This document shows, piece by piece, positions 24,561 through 38,518 of a stretch of DNA of 64,000 nt. Under the pieces are notes generated by a model, which saw only the letters and a list, made by a program, of their open reading frames with translations, made no database searches and was not told where the DNA came from. Origin of the DNA: Strongylocentrotus droebachiensis (taxonomy: Eukaryota > Echinodermata > Echinoidea > Camarodonta > Strongylocentrotidae); NCBI GenBank assembly GCA_035222895.1, contig JAVYIG010006786.1, positions 1 through 64,000 of the forward strand, written 5' to 3'. The position numbers were made by a program, and so were the translations under genes. Within the stretch, counting starts at the first letter, position 1; each line of letters begins with the position of its first letter.

Positions 24561-27140
24561 GATGGGGAAATCACCTATAAGATGTGTCGAGATTTCATTT
24601 TTAAACCTTTGCATTTTCCATTGATGAGGCAATGAAAGCAGGAGATTAGAAGTTATCGGCCATCTCTTTGGGGATATGCTCATGCTCTGTAATATTGGGT
24701 TGTGAACTAAGGATCACCTTTTCAAAGTTGAGACAAAGTTCTTTACCGTACATTATTCCATGGATTCCCTCGGAGGTAGAACCTGCAATATTGAATGCCT
24801 TATGATGTGGGTATCAAAAACAAGAGTTACAAATGTTTGTTGTTGTTTTGAGGGGAAAAAGTAGAAACTCCAAAAGTAATTCATTAGAGACAAAAGGACT
24901 GCAATTGGAAGTATAAGAGTAAATGTTATATATGGTGCTACATGAGAGCCCATTTCTTCAAATAAAATGATTTTGTCTCTTTGTTTTTGTGGAAACTTGC
25001 ATTTTGAAATAAGTTTTCCATCATATAACCATGAGTTTAGACAATAAGTACAAAAAGCATTCAGTTTGAAACTTACAATCCACAAGTGGAGTAATCCAAA
25101 TCTTAGGAAAAACTCATGCATGATATAGATTGCTGAGAGCCAGAAGGGCGTTAGCATAATCTTTTTTTTTGAGTTAATCTCTTTCTGGCTCACGATATGA
25201 TCACATGCCACTAATAAAAAAAGAAACATTCTATTCCAAGATAGCAAAAGTTGTATTTTTCAGTGAGTTCAGGGACAAAGCTGATGACGCAAATGCTTCA
25301 ATTTATGCAGCGCACACCCTAATGTTTTTTGTTATGTAGTTAACTTTTGTACCTGTGTTTTTGCCAAAAAAGTGATGTTTTTAAGAGTTTCAAGGTTACC
25401 AGGTCTGCGTGTGTATTTCTTTTCATATTTTTGGATCAGAAAGACGCCATGCATGAGAAAACCTGGAAATGAATTCTGCTGTGTCACCCCTGCAAACAAC
25501 TTTCAAGGCTTGTGTAACCCAGCGTGAAACCCCCTGAATGGGACTACACGTCACATCGTCGACGGGTCCCCACTATCCCACCCCCACACCCTCTCTCGCA
25601 CCCATCCCATCTTTTGATGAATGTCATGATCACTTTGTATCGGACTCCACTCGTGTGTACACAGCGAGAGAGAGGGGAAAAAAAGAATGAAAAAACAACT
25701 GAAATCTAAATCTGCCTGCCCCCACACTCCCATTGTAGATTGTTGCATAGGGCGTGGTTAGGAGGTAGGGCCAATCTTTGACCTCCTCTGGGGCTCTGGG
25801 AAAGGTACATATTTACCAAACAAGACATCATTACCTTGGCAGCCTCGTAATATTCCTTCAAAGGGGTATTGTTTATCTCCATAGTCTTTCTCTTCATGGT
25901 ATGTGAAGGAAGAATAGAAAGGGGCTGTGGCTGTATATCATATTTTTAAAGTAAAGAGATCATTTTCAAAGCTCAATAAAAAGAAATGGGTTTGGGGGTT
26001 GTGCTTGTAGATTTACAGTACACTCTGTGAGCTTTCGTTTAGGGTTGGGCATACATTTACTTTTGGAGTCTCAATGGTATCAGGGGGACATATATTTGCT
26101 TTGGAATGTTTTCATTTGTAACCAAGAAGAGGTGTTACACCCTCATGTACTCAGCAGTGTCATTTAACTATCATTTGACATGATGTGTGTTAGATTACAT
26201 ATTGAATTTAAAATTTGGAAGGGAAAATATTTTTCTTGTATCTGAATTAGACGTAAGATACATACAAGAATTCAAATCATCAGATGTGTTATACGTTAAT
26301 CTATAATTGCAGCATTTGCATGTGAAATGTGCCATTTTGATACATAGATGAATTTAAGATTTTCTAGTTTTTAAAGAATTAACAAAAATGATGTGAAAAT
26401 ACCTAAAAAGTTTGATTTATTCAATTGCCAAAAAATAGTTTTTTTTAAATATATTTGTTTGTTGATGATATGCATTTGTTGTTATTATTTAACATTTTAT
26501 CAATCAATAATGGGCTTTACTTCAGACCCTTTGTAGACATAAGGATTGTCCCGTTGTCCTGTAGTCCACCTTTCATTAAAACACGCAACAAATTGTAGCA
26601 GGAAAAAAAAAAATTAAATAAAATTATAACCGCCACTTGAGGAGTTGTAGGAAGTGAAGAACAAAGCATCAAAAAGAGATAAAAAAGTGATTGACTTCAT
26701 CGAAAATGAGAGAGAAATATGTCAAATATGAGTACAAAAAGTGGCATGAACCTTGTCCAAACATTAGATTGAGTACAATCATGGTGAAAGACAATTTGTG
26801 TAAATGTCGAAAAATAAAGAATTCCCCTCCCATAAGAACAAAAAGGGAAGATTTGTCAAGAATGCTGAGGAATTAGGGTAATAGAGTGTAGGGGGATGTG
26901 GCATGAAGTTTGGAGGAGATTGAGAAAACAAGAGCTTTTTTTTTTTGTTCTCTGCCATTATATTTTTAGGATCCACTTGGCCTATTTTCATGTGAGTGTC
27001 TGACAAAATATGTGGGTCAAGCGTTGAGAAACATTTAACGGTGGTCTCAGAGTGATACAGGAGGAAGGGCTTTAACGGATTGCTAGAGATTGAATAGCAA
27101 CGCCTTAGAGAGGGAATCAAGTGGACGTTTCTATTTTTAA
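24561..27140 (+). other. Intron 1: mostly unique AT-rich DNA
   Basis: Nothing is assignable apart from one copy of a small hairpin repeat at about 25130-25200. There, GAGCCAGAAGGGCGTTAG faces GAGTTAATCTCTTTCTGGCTC in inverted orientation. No splice-flanked coding segment was found. Confidence 0.5.
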
Positions 27141-27149
27141 TTGCCATGG

Positions 27150-27910
27150 AAGCCAGTCCATCCAACTCTTGTCTGGCTATTGAGAGGAGTTTAAGAGGAG
27201 GGGGAGGGATTGGGGGAAGCTACTCCATCCAACTCATGTCTGGCTATCGAGAGAAAAGTTTAAGAGGAGGGGGAGGGATGGGGGGGGGGGGGCAGGGGGA
27301 AGAGGGTTGTCTTGCACACTCATTTTTGGTATCACCATTAAACCATTTGGAGTTGCCAGTAATATGTTTGTTTATAAGGAAAAGCGGAATGGAAAGGGGG
27401 AAGGTAAGAGGCTTGCCTTGCCCGATTCGGTGTTGACAAGGATTTAAGGAGGGGAATGGGAAGGTATGGTAGGGGGAGGGGGCTAGAGGTTTGTCTACTG
27501 CTCAGTGTTGTCATCTATCTCTTCATCTTGCTGTATGAGAGGAGTTTTAGAGGAGGGGTGTGGGTAAGATTCTAAGTTGTAATGTATAATCATTTTGGTA
27601 TTAAACCATTTGGATTTGGTACATAATTATTTATGAAGAGGAGTAGGAGAATGGAGTAACAGGCTTGTCTTGCAATGTCAGTTTGGTATTACACTATTTT
27701 GGAGTTGCCAGGGATTTGTGTATGAAGAAGACTTTAAGAGGAGGGGGAAAGAGGCCTTTTTAAATAATTGGTTTGGTATTGAATTGTTTAGACTTGCCAG
27801 TGATATGAAGAGGAGGGGGGAGGTGTGGGGTAAGAGGCTTGTGTTTGTACCATCATAAACTGTTTGGATGTTATCATACTGTACATTTGATTCAGTTTTA
27901 TACCATTATG
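27150..27910 (+). repeat. Degenerate tandem repeats, G-rich
   Basis: Two close units of about 83 bases (ATCCAACTC, TGTCTGGCTAT, GAGAGG, GTTTAAGAGGAGGGGGAGGGAT) lie at 27160-27290. Longer, more diverged units follow that share TTTGGTATTAAACCATTTGGA, GTTGCCAGT, ATTTATGAAGAGGAG and AGAGGCTTGTCTTG. G runs occur within the units. No coding signal. Confidence 0.7.
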
Positions 27911-28739
27911 GGTATCCTAGGATTAAAGGGAGAGGAATTAGAACAACTTGCACCATCCAGATTGCCCTGTTTATCTTTGTGTAAGAAAACTGTTGTCAAA
28001 ATGATTTAAACAAATGTTTGGCAATTGTAAGTGGTACAGTAAGTCAGGAATATCAACCTTCAACTTGCCACACACATCTTGATCTCTGGTTCAACTTCAG
28101 TTACACCTTGTTCATGATTCAAACTTAAAGTTACGCACCTTTCTGGTAGTCTTTAAACACAGACAGTCATTTTGTCACTAGGTCCGTTCATTCATTTTCC
28201 CGTTCGTTTATGTCCATTTTCAGATATAAAACAAATATACAGTGCAATACATGAAATAGAGACATCACGTTCTTACACAAAAGATTGTACATACAGTGTA
28301 TAATGTATTCATAACCAAATTGAAAATGAAAGAAGAGAAATCTTAAAAAGCCACAGGTGCCTTTCCCTATTACAATATTACATGAATGCCATAGTGAAAG
28401 AAGGTTTATACATGTGTACGACTTTTGCAATGCTTCAACTTCATGATTAGAGAATGTATGATAGTTTATATTTTCATGCAAGGTTGGCTTCTAGGTATTT
28501 TAACCGTTGGTAGCCTTGAAAGAAAAATCGGTATTTTGATCATCAAGCTAAGAATATGATCTAGCGCATTATTAAATGACCGTCAGAATTATCTGTCATT
28601 TAGAAGCTTTAATCCAGTGAATTACAGCTACTTGTATGAGAAATCCCAGCGAGTATTACTGGACAAACTTCCTACTATTGATTTAATTCCTATCATTATA
28701 CGCTATCAAATATCTAATCTTTTGTCAGGAATTCCAATA

Positions 28740-28985
28740 GATCAGACTCGTGAGAGAATGGACAAGGTTATCGCATAGGACAGCTTTTCACGCTGCGCTG
28801 TATTCATCCCTAGTAACGCGATAAATAACGTTTAAAAACCACCGGCTTGGGCTGGAATTGACCCAAGGCTTGTGGAAGCGACGGGCGAGCGTCACTTCTC
28901 TTCCCCGCACAATGCCAAGGCAGAATCAAGGTCGGAGTGGTCTGTGGTTTATTCATGCTGTCCTGACAACCGAACTGGCCTCCGC
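28740..28985 (+). other. CpG-richer patch in intron 1
   Basis: A short stretch with balanced composition and several CpG, unlike the AT-rich sequence before it and the purine block after it. No reading frame or motif was recognised. Confidence 0.3.
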
Positions 28986-29039
28986 CTCCAGCAGTCGTTT
29001 TAATCGCTGTGACATCGGTGCCTTGTAATCAACAATACC

Positions 29040-29585
29040 GAGAAGGGGGATGAATGGGGAGGGGAAAGATGGGAGGAAGAGAATGAAGAGGAGAAGGGAG
29101 AAGACAAGTGGTGTTGGAGGGGGGGGGGGGGTATTACAGGAAAGGGAGGGAAAATGGGAAGAGGAAGGGAGCAAGGGGAAGGGGAGGTAGTGCATGGACA
29201 TTTATAGCAGTGTGGACTCAACAATGACGACTGGTGAGGGAGAGGGGAGGGGGGTATAGAAGGGAGTAAGAAGGAGAGAGGAGGTAGGGGAGAGGGTAAG
29301 AAAGAAGTGGGATAGGGTAATAAGATGACTTCAGAGGGGAAGGGGGAGAGGAGTGGACGGAAGTCAAGGAGAAGGGGGAGAGGGGAAGAGGGCAGGAGGG
29401 GAAGGGGACGAAAGGAGAAGAGGAGGAGGAAAAGAATGGAAGGGAGTCTAGGGAAGGGGATATAGGGATGGGAATAGGAATAGAAGGGGAGGGGGAAGGA
29501 GGAGGTAAGGTGGAGGGATAACAGAGGAAGAGGGAGAGAGGTGAAGGGAAAGAGGTGAAGGGAAAGAGGCGATATGATATTTTTG
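29040..29585 (+). repeat. Polypurine block
   Basis: About 540 bases are almost purely A and G on the plus strand, with GGGGGAGAG and GGAAGGG words. Frames on the opposite strand are low-complexity Ser/Pro/Leu and are not considered genes. Confidence 0.9.
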
Positions 29586-30126
29586 GACCCCCCTCTCCAT
29601 TCATTTCTGAACAAATTAACCAGGCTTTAGGTTTTTCAATCTAGAAGTTTGTCATGTGACTCCTTACCCAGCCACGTTGTAATGTTATGTTGGTTACATT
29701 GTTATGCTAGTAAAGGTGTGTCTTCGCAACCATAGTCTATTATTAGCCCAAAGATGAAAGAGAAATCTATAACTGGAATATTTCAAAAGAAAATCAGTGA
29801 AGAATGAAAAAATGTTGTTCCAACCAATACAACTTGTATTATAAAGGATTTTCTGCATCAGGTAGTAAGTACATTCATCATAGAGATCTACCCGTTTTTG
29901 TAAAATTGTGCCTTGTTCTCAGAAGCTCATTTTTGATTTTCTTTAGAAAAAGTGATTTTTCCCAGGGGTAAGTTTGATAATTGTTTTATTCTTGTACTAA
30001 AGTATTTTTTTAAAGCAATTCAGAGCTTTAACACTCTGTGCTCTTGTGTAATCTCCCCTGACCCCACCCTCCCTTACTTTAAATAATTCTTTGTCAAAAT
30101 ACAGGCATTTGGAACTTGTCCAATTC

Positions 30127-30250
30127 CAATACATAATAATAATAATAATAATATTTAGCTTTTATATAGTGCTTAATACAAATGTCTCTAAGCGCTTTAC
30201 AAATGTACTATTACCCCGGTCATTGGATTCAGTGCTTTCCCGCACACACT
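30127..30250 (+). repeat. Dispersed repeat with (TAA)n and TTTATATAGTGCTTA core
   Basis: An AATAATAAT tract is followed by TTTAGCTTTTATATAGTGCTTA, then TAAGCGCTTTACAAA and TACCCCGG. A second, diverged copy with the same order of words lies at 46486-46600. The class of element is not recognised; it may be the end of a SINE or MITE. Confidence 0.6.
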
Positions 30251-30719
30251 GTGTATTAGGAAAGTTGTAAAAATTACATTAAAAAATCACTTTCTCTGAT
30301 TCATATACGTTTAAAGAGCCCCTGTGCTAAGTAAGCATTATTAGTATTATATCTTTCTATAACATTCTTTCTGCAGATAGGGGGCATGTTGCTGCTTCTT
30401 TTGTAAACTTTAATGCGATCCTATTGTGTGCAAGGTTGTATGAGCATGCAGTGCTCATATCTGCAGTATTTATCAGGATTAGAATGCCGAAAAAGACAAC
30501 CTAATATTGGGTTATCATTCAAAATACAGTGCTGTAGAGTTAGGAGGGATCAGTTGATTTCGTTTATATTTATGAGACTTTTTTAGGGGTTCATTTTCCA
30601 TTTAGTAAAAGATTTGAATTATTCCTCTTATTTATTTTTCAAATCTAATAACTGGCACTATGTTTTAAACAATGACTTTCATGTGTTCTGTATTCCAGCT
30701 CTTTTATTATTTTCCCCAT

Positions 30720-32005
30720 GGCCACTGTACAGAGCTTCATCTGCCCCTACCCCTCACTGTATTCTTAAATCCTCTCTCCTTTATAGCAACCACCCTCTTC
30801 AGCTCCTCTTGCGATTTCCCTTTTTCAAAAAGACCCCCACCACCCTTCACAAACAGATTTTCATTTCTATCTTTCTTTTTCTCCAGCCCCTCTACACAAC
30901 CCATCTACACAACCCCTATGTACGCAATGTCTCCTTTTCTCTTCCTCACCCTTATCCCCTACCCTCAGTATCACCACGGACTTGCTAGCAAGTCTCTGGT
31001 ATCACCATCCCCAGCCACACAAGTATGCATCTTCATGTCCCTGTCCATCAACCCACCCCTTCCTTTCTATCTTTTGCCTCACCCCCCCCCTCCTCTCCAT
31101 ATCAACACCCCCTACATCTACACATTTTATCTACCCCTCTCTCATCTTCCCCTCCAGTATTTTACCCTATCTGTCCCCTTTTGTGTTTCTCTTTCCTTCC
31201 CTCTCTACAGTCAAAGCCACACATCCTCATCTCCCCCTTCCTCTCCCCCGTTCCAGCACATCCCATCCCTCCTCTCTCCTTCCTGTGATCTTCCCCTTCC
31301 CTCTTACACCCTTCATGTCTGTATTCCCCACTCTCTCATTCCCCTTCCTTATACACCACTACCTCCTAGCTACAAATGTTCATCTCATCCCTTTTTCTTC
31401 TCTATTTGTCACCTTCCTCTAATTCCCCCTTCCCAGCAGCCATCTTCAGCTAAAGATGTCTATCTCAATTCATTCATTCTTATCCCCCCTTTTCTCCTTA
31501 CTGCCTCCCCTCAGCTACGATTCTTTCTCTGCCTCTGCCTCCCCCTCTGCCTTCCCCTACCCCATTTGTTTCCTTCGGTCATCTCCCCCCCCCCCTTCTG
31601 TCGACACATCACATATTCCAGTTACTCACCCTCCTCTCCCCCTCTCTCCCCTGTCACCCCATCTCATTCCTTTTTCCCCTCTTACCTCTCCCCCCTTCCA
31701 TCCATACCACCATCCCTTGGACGTACTGTGAATCATCCTCTATCCACTCTCTCTCTCTCTTCTCTCTTACCCCATCTTTTCCTTATTTCACCTTCCTATT
31801 TCCCCTTCCCTCAATATCCCATCCTCTTCCATCTCTCTCTCTCTCTCTCCTGTCACCCAATCCCTTCCCTTCTATTTCCATCCCCTCTCATTTTCCCTTC
31901 CTTCTGTACCAACTGCCCTCCATTTACATATCTTGATGTGCCCTCTCTCTCCCTTCCTGTACCTCATCTTGCCATCTTCCCCCTTCCCTCGATAGCCCCT
32001 CGTCC

Positions 32006-32052
<47 letters not shown>

Positions 32053-32165
32053 GTCACCCATCCCTTCCCTTCTTCTATCTCCATCCTCTCCTTATCTCCC
32101 CTTCCCTCCACACTCCACCACCACTTTCCCCTGCATGCATCTCTCCCTCCCTCTCTCTCCAACGA
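30720..32165 (+). repeat. 1.4-kb polypyrimidine block
   Basis: The plus strand is dominated by C and T for about 1.4 kb, including (TC)n at 32009-32050 and shorter TC runs near 31745 and 31835. A long open frame exists across it (30672-32234) but encodes only Ser/Pro/Leu/His-rich low complexity with no domain. Absence of A and G removes stop codons, so it is regarded as compositional. Part of intron 1. Confidence 0.9.
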
Positions 32166-32239
32166 CAAGCGCATGAAAGACAATTTAGTGGCCGAGTATC
32201 GCCTATACCTCACCTGATACCCCATCCTCAGTAGCGTCA

Positions 32240-35200
32240 CGGTCCCACCAGGGCGATCAAGTCTCAGGCCTCGCGCTCATTATGCCCCAGCGCCACTGTG
32301 GCCGCTGTCTTAACTTACACAAACATTTCCTAGATCTTGGCAAATTACTGGGAACATAATAGGCCTTGGCTAACCAGCGGACCTGGCTGAGGGGTAACTC
32401 TGCCCGTGTTTACTTGCAACAGAAAAAAAAATTCCATAGTTTTCCCCATCCTGTTACAAGCCCTGCCTGAAGTTTCTTGCTCTCCTTTTATAGTTGTTGA
32501 AGAGTGACAGTTCTTAATAACACCTGTTCTCAAAAGGATCCCACTTTCTATCTCTTTTTTTTTCTCATTACATCAAGTAGAAATGTCAAAAAATGGACAA
32601 TTTTACACTAATAAATCTTCACCTATTGTCAAGAAGATCAGATGTGCTGGAGAAAATGTACTTGTATTGAAAACTTTGTTAGACTAGTGTCTGAATACAA
32701 AATGCATGATAGCAAATCACAGTTTAACCTATGCTTATCTTATCACAAAATTTAGTAGTATTATACTGTAAACCTAGTTATATTACAGTAATGAAGGATT
32801 ATATATAAAAAAAAACTTTATTTTCAATGAGGGAATTATGAAGAAAAAAGATACATGATTTACATATAGATTTTTAACACAAGTACAAGTATGGTTTTGA
32901 GAAACCACGAGAAGTTCATGTATGATGTAACACTTTTTTTACCAAAGGGAAGAAGACATTTTAATTACTGGACACTTGCTTGAAAATGTCACAAAGCAGT
33001 GTTTGTGAAGGACTCCCTCTAGAGGTTCATAAGCACCAATTAGACGGAGATAAAAGAAGAAAAAGAAAGTGAACGGACTAAAAGTTTGATGCACCAGGAC
33101 TCGTATTCATAAAACCTTACTATGCCTAGTTTTCAACTATAGTACTATAGTACTATAAGTACATGTAGTTGATGTTTATGATACAATCGATGAGGTCACA
33201 GTTTTTGAAAAATAAGAGAACTGTCCTAGTTATTGATTAATCTGTACTTTAATTGGAAAGAATGGTGATTGGTAGGGTGATTGGGGGAGATTTGCATTCT
33301 CATTAAATAACACTTTGCAATTTGATAAGCAATTTGTATGTATTTAAATACTCACACACATTCCTGTAAATGTTGTAAAACGCCTGAACTGTAGGTGATA
33401 CATGTACCGGCATTCCAACCCCCTGTTTCCAAAATATCAAATTGATATTTCGCTTGCAGAAATGCATGAAAAACAGTGTTGCAGCGGCAAAAAGTATGTA
33501 AAAGAGGTAACAGAAGACGACTTTTATCACTTGGTTTATGTTCAGCTATAGACTTTAGAGGGTGGATAGATATATCTTGTCTGAAACCACTTGAAGTATC
33601 ACCGAGATATGAAGGAGTGGATGAGAGGGAGGTAAGAGAGAAAGAGGGGAAAAGATGGGCGGAGAGAGGAAAATAGTTTCCAAACCAGTCAACGACCTCC
33701 AAGAATCTGTGTTGAGTTTGATGATGGTTCGGTGTAAGTCGAGCATGGAACGTGATTATGTTAGCCCGGAAAGCCGACCCGATCGCAGCATCAAATACTC
33801 GTTCACTCTTTTAGACCTTTGTAATGAGGAAGGGAACCCTAAACTCCATCCCACTGCAACAGATATCGCAAAATTTTCTTCATCATTTCACAAAAAAGGG
33901 TCTTCATCGTCTTTATGCTCTTCATCTCGCCCGCTCGTTAATGTTTCAAGTCGGAGTCGACTTGGATGTGCGACCGGGGCAAGGGATATTCATCCCTCGA
34001 GGGGGGGAAGGAAGAAGACGCCCGGATCCCATCTCCTAAATCAGTTGCGGGGGAAAAGTCACAGATAGTCGAATTTGTTCATAAATAAAAAGGAAAACGA
34101 TATGCGCAACCCAACTTGCGGATACCCATCCCCTGTGTCTTGTGTCGTGTAATTGCCATTGCCGAGGAAGGAATAGCTCCCCGAAGGGTATCGCGTGATC
34201 CCGCGCGGACTCGCCCAGGGCCGGGCATTGACTTATCAACAGAGATGGGGTGGAAATATTTTGTGCGGAAAATATCTTCTGTCATCCCCCCGTATTCACG
34301 ATGAGACCCTAATTGCGAAATAGGAAATTGATTGATCATATCTTTCTTGAAGAACCAAGTAATAAAGAGTGATTTTCATTTCAAAATGAATCTATCAGTG
34401 GATTTCAGAAATGAGAATCAAATTATGTGCCATGTATACTTCCAAAATATGGTTTGAATTGAGAAACTTCTGCCCAGCTACGGTCTTTTGTTTCCCTTTT
34501 ATGCCATTATCAATAATTAGATTTTGTGTTTATTTCTTTGCTTGGAGAAGCGACTCTACCAAATATTTCTTTTCCAGTCGGAAGGTGCCTTGATTTCTTG
34601 CTTTTTGTTTCTCTAGTTAAGGTTTCCTCATTAACTTGTCAATTTTAATTTTGAAAATCAAATGGATTTCCAACTGTCAAATGGAAACTAATAGTCATAT
34701 AACTGTTACAATTATGGGACTTTTTCTGCGATTTTGCAGTATCACCGGGAAAATATAATATGCATTTTTGATCCTCTCCCGTGCTTGCTTACATATATTT
34801 CTTGAACATGGATACTGTGTTTACTGCCAGTTTTCGATGAAACTCTTAAACGAAACTCCTTCATTTGAAGCCTGAAATTGAATTAACAAGTGTTCCAGTG
34901 ATATCGAATTAAAGGAGAAGAAGAGGAGCTAATCTTCCTTGCCCCCTTAAGCGGTTGAGATACTCATGTTTAGGAATTAGCGAGCTAATTGTGCTCTGTT
35001 TTCAGATCAACTCGATTCATCACCAAAAACCTGTCAGAGGTACTCTGTTTCAAGCCCATTAAGTACGTTTAACAGACAGTTATAGTTTGCTGCTTGTTCT
35101 TAAAGAATTATCAGATTTCTATTACTGTTGTATTGCAGATATTGTAAATCAAACATTGTATACTTGTTATGAACTGCCTTATTAGATTGAATCCCATAAT

Positions 35201-35880
35201 TCATATGACAAGAGTATAATAGTGAAAAGTCAAAGTGAAGAATTATAAAATGTTACACATGTATTTGATTGCTTGTTTGCCAACATACTTGCAGATATTT
35301 AGGAATCTGGATTGTTAACTTTTTAGTTTTGTCCATGTTTGATCAAACATTTGTAGCAATAGTTTATCTTGAGGGACAGCAAAGGAAAGAAACCTTCACT
35401 AATCAAGAAGTTTAATTTTTTAATGACTCAACAATTGAAGTAACCAAACATTTTGTCCTTAAGCATTTTGATTGAAGATTTTAAAGTTCATCATTCACCT
35501 TTTTTAAAACCCTTGTCATCTTTTAAGATACATGTAAAACTAGAAACTTGTGTGACCTCCAACTTTTAAGGCAAAAAAAGGTCACAAAACCTTTTTTTAA
35601 ATAGTGAATCTAGACCACTCGCAAATTTTGTTAAAGTTTCATGCATGTGGCAGTTTCTGATTCTATAGACTAGTAGTTATTGTTTCATATTAAGGAAGTA
35701 TAGTCTTGACTTAAGACTAAAGTGGATGAGGATAGAGAGATGTGAGATTGACATGTTTTGCATTCAGTGTGTGTAGTTATAAGATATCATATTCCACCCT
35801 TCAACTTATCATACCTGAAATACCAAGTGGTAAATTTCACTTGTTGTTGACAGCCTTGGCTCCTAAGTACAAGTCAGAAT
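32240..35880 (+). other. Intron 1: unassigned, with a CpG-richer patch at 33.7-34.3 kb
   Basis: No splice-flanked coding exon was recognised. The patch at about 33700-34300 has more CpG and open frames on both strands, such as one at 33655-34068, but no domain. A small palindrome built on AGTACTATAGTACT lies near 33140-33165. The rest is AT-rich. Confidence 0.5.
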
Positions 35881-35884
35881 CATA

Positions 35885-36275
35885 GGGAAAGCGAGAGAAG
35901 GGATGGGGAAGGGGAAAGAACTTCAAAGAAGTAAGAGACAGATAAAGAGAAAGAGAAAGAAAAAGAGAACAGAGACAGGAGAAAGGAGAAAGGAGAAAGG
36001 AGAAGGAGAAGGAGAGTGGGAAAGGGAGGGGTGGAAAAGAGAGAGGGGAAGGGGGGAGGGGGGGGGGGGGTTGAGAAGGAAAATGTCATAGAAAACAATG
36101 GAAGGAGATAAAGGAAGGAAAAAGAGAGGAGACTTTGATGAAGAACTGGGAGATGGAGAGATAGTGAGAAGGGAGATATCAAAGATGTTGAAATCAAGAG
36201 ATATGGAGAAGGTGAAATATGATGAGTGATAGGAGGGAGAGAGAGAGAGAGAGAAAGAGAGAGAAAGGGAAAAAT
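35885..36275 (+). repeat. Polypurine block
   Basis: About 390 bases of A/G-rich plus strand with GGAGAAAGGAGAAGGAGAA repeats, a G run at about 36050-36070, and (GA)n near 36237-36260. Confidence 0.9.
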
Positions 36276-38518
36276 ACTGATGGGAAGGGACTAATGGCTT
36301 TGTTACCAATATCTTGAAATGTTGTCACATCATTTGACTGATTTATCAGTATCTCAGTATGAAGTCTTGAAAAGTACAACTGCACAAGAAATATGATATA
36401 TATGTTGCTGAATATTATAATACATAAAGTTGTTTAAATCACCAGAGACTACCGGGTATGCCTAATAATCTTGTTAATCATGCATTATCTTTGAGTAGAT
36501 AAATGTCCTCCAGGAATTCTGAAGAAATGTCTAGAGGTGAATTATTGAATACTGGCATTACGCACACCGGTATAGAAATTGAAACCACATTATCCTTAAA
36601 TTATGCAATTATTGAAAGTACTTTTGAATGGCGGAAGCCTGCGCACTGAGTCATAGATCACTTTGAATGGGAGTGAACTGGAAAATGTTAGAACTTCATC
36701 TTGTCTCATTGGTAAAGAATAGTTGATGCTTCTGAAAATGGTTTGTACAACAACTATTTTGTAAATCGTACTTGAAGTAACAAGCAATATGGAAGTGTGT
36801 CTCTCTTTTTGGGATTGAGACTTTCAAGTGACTTTTTTGTTGTTGGTCACAGTGAAACATTGAGTCATTAAGGACTTTTCAAAAGGGAAAAAGTAGAAGT
36901 ATCAAATCCATGTACTCTCCTTCTTTCTTTCACAGTCAACCTGTAAAAGTCACTATGTTTTATTTCTTCTGTCATTTTAGAAGAAAAAAAAGTGGACGCT
37001 TTGCATTTAAATTCTTGACAGTGAATTAAGCTTTCATAAGTGCATAATTAAATCAGTCATAAAGTGGATAGGAGGAGTTCAGATTCATCATTCTAGAGTG
37101 CAATGTAAGAAATTGAAGACATTTGAGAAGCAGCTTAGAAACGTATGTAACACTGAGTGTGCATGCAACATGTGTCTGGTAGCTGATGTGGGTGTGTTCA
37201 CACGTCGTCACCTGCTGCTTAACAGCCACTGGGGATCAAGCCATTGCCCAGAGGGATACAATCCCTTGTAATAACTCCAGAGCCGTATTTTCCAACACCG
37301 TTAGCCCACAATTGGGCGTGAATAGCGCAACCGTATCCCCATCCCGAGGGTGGTCGAAGTGGGATTCAATAAAACAAGCTGCTGTCACAATGCTCCACAG
37401 ATGATGATGATGATGCTATCCTTTCTTTTTCTCTCCTCCTTCTTCTCTGGTAAATGCTCTTACATGACATGACTCGTCCACTCTCTCCTCCAAAGGCTTG
37501 AGAGTGGCTCGTTGATACTGAACGTGACACGCGGCCGGGCTATTATCCAGAGGGGTTTTACGAATATTACCTCTGCCTTCGATGTTTCCTTTTAAGCGAG
37601 ATAATATTGTAAAATGCCACTTAGATGTCAAGGAAATCAAGGGGAGTTGGAGGGAAAGGCTGCAGTGTTTGATCGCTACCGTTGATATAAATTCTAGCTG
37701 AATGTTTCACCTGGGGTGGTGCAATAAAGACGGCTGCATCTTTTGTCTCTCTGTCCGTTTCTGTTTCGGTAAATGCGCAAACGGAGAGGCATTAATCCAT
37801 GTGTGGGCATGGAAATATCTCTAAGTATTTGACATGCAATATGAAGTCCCTGCTGTAGTGGTGTCATGCATCCCCATGGAAGAGATAAAAGATGGGAAAA
37901 GAGAGAGATGGACTTGTTGGGTTGCAAATTATCAACAATCTGGTGATGATTTTCCAAATGCCATTAGATGACCACTGTTATTTGTTCCCTTAGTGCAGCT
38001 GGATTTCTGTCTTATTGAAACTCTTCTTTATTCTCTGCAAATCTGCCATGTTTACTTTGTGTTGTAGGGTTTTCATGTTTTCATGTTTTATTCTGAAATG
38101 ACACTTCTTCTTTTTTCTGGATGCTCTGTATATGTTTGAGAAGCAATAAATTGATTTCCACTTGACTAAAGAAATATCATTAATATTGAAACATCCTCTT
38201 TGTGGGCACGATGTATCATTTTAATGTGGTATTTTAACTGAGTGGTCCTAGGTTTGAAACCAAGGAGTTAATAGTGGTTTTGGGAATGAATTAATCGTCA
38301 ACACTTTTGCAAGTATAGCCTTAGGCCATATGGATGCTTATCTACATTTACATGTAAAAAGATACATTTTTCCTTAAATGTGATTAAATGAACATAGAAA
38401 TATTTAGTCAGTTATCAATAAATCTGTAGAGAAATTAGTTATTTTAAGTGACAAATGTACGAAAGGGTAACATTTGACTCAACTAATTTACTCTTACTTT
38501 TCATCCTTTTTCTTTCAG
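36276..38518 (+). other. Intron 1, last part, with the exon 2 acceptor
   Basis: Mostly AT-rich. A CpG-richer patch at about 37180-37600 has no recognised function. The last 40 bases (TTACTCTTACTTTTCATCC then TTTTTCTTTCAG) form a strong polypyrimidine tract and AG acceptor for the large zinc-finger exon. Confidence 0.55.

Noticed and set aside
30672-32234. 520-codon open frame on the plus strand
   Set aside because: It spans a polypyrimidine block and encodes only Ser/Pro/Leu/His-rich low complexity. The composition removes stop codons, and overlapping frames are open as well.
33655-34068. 137-codon plus-strand frame in a CpG-richer patch
   Set aside because: No domain or convincing splice pair was recognised, and other frames overlap it; kept only as a compositional patch.
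38455-38518. ATG at 38455 as the start of the zinc-finger protein
   Set aside because: The codons before 38519 translate a typical polypyrimidine tract and CAG acceptor (Leu/Phe-rich), and the frame joins well to an upstream exon.
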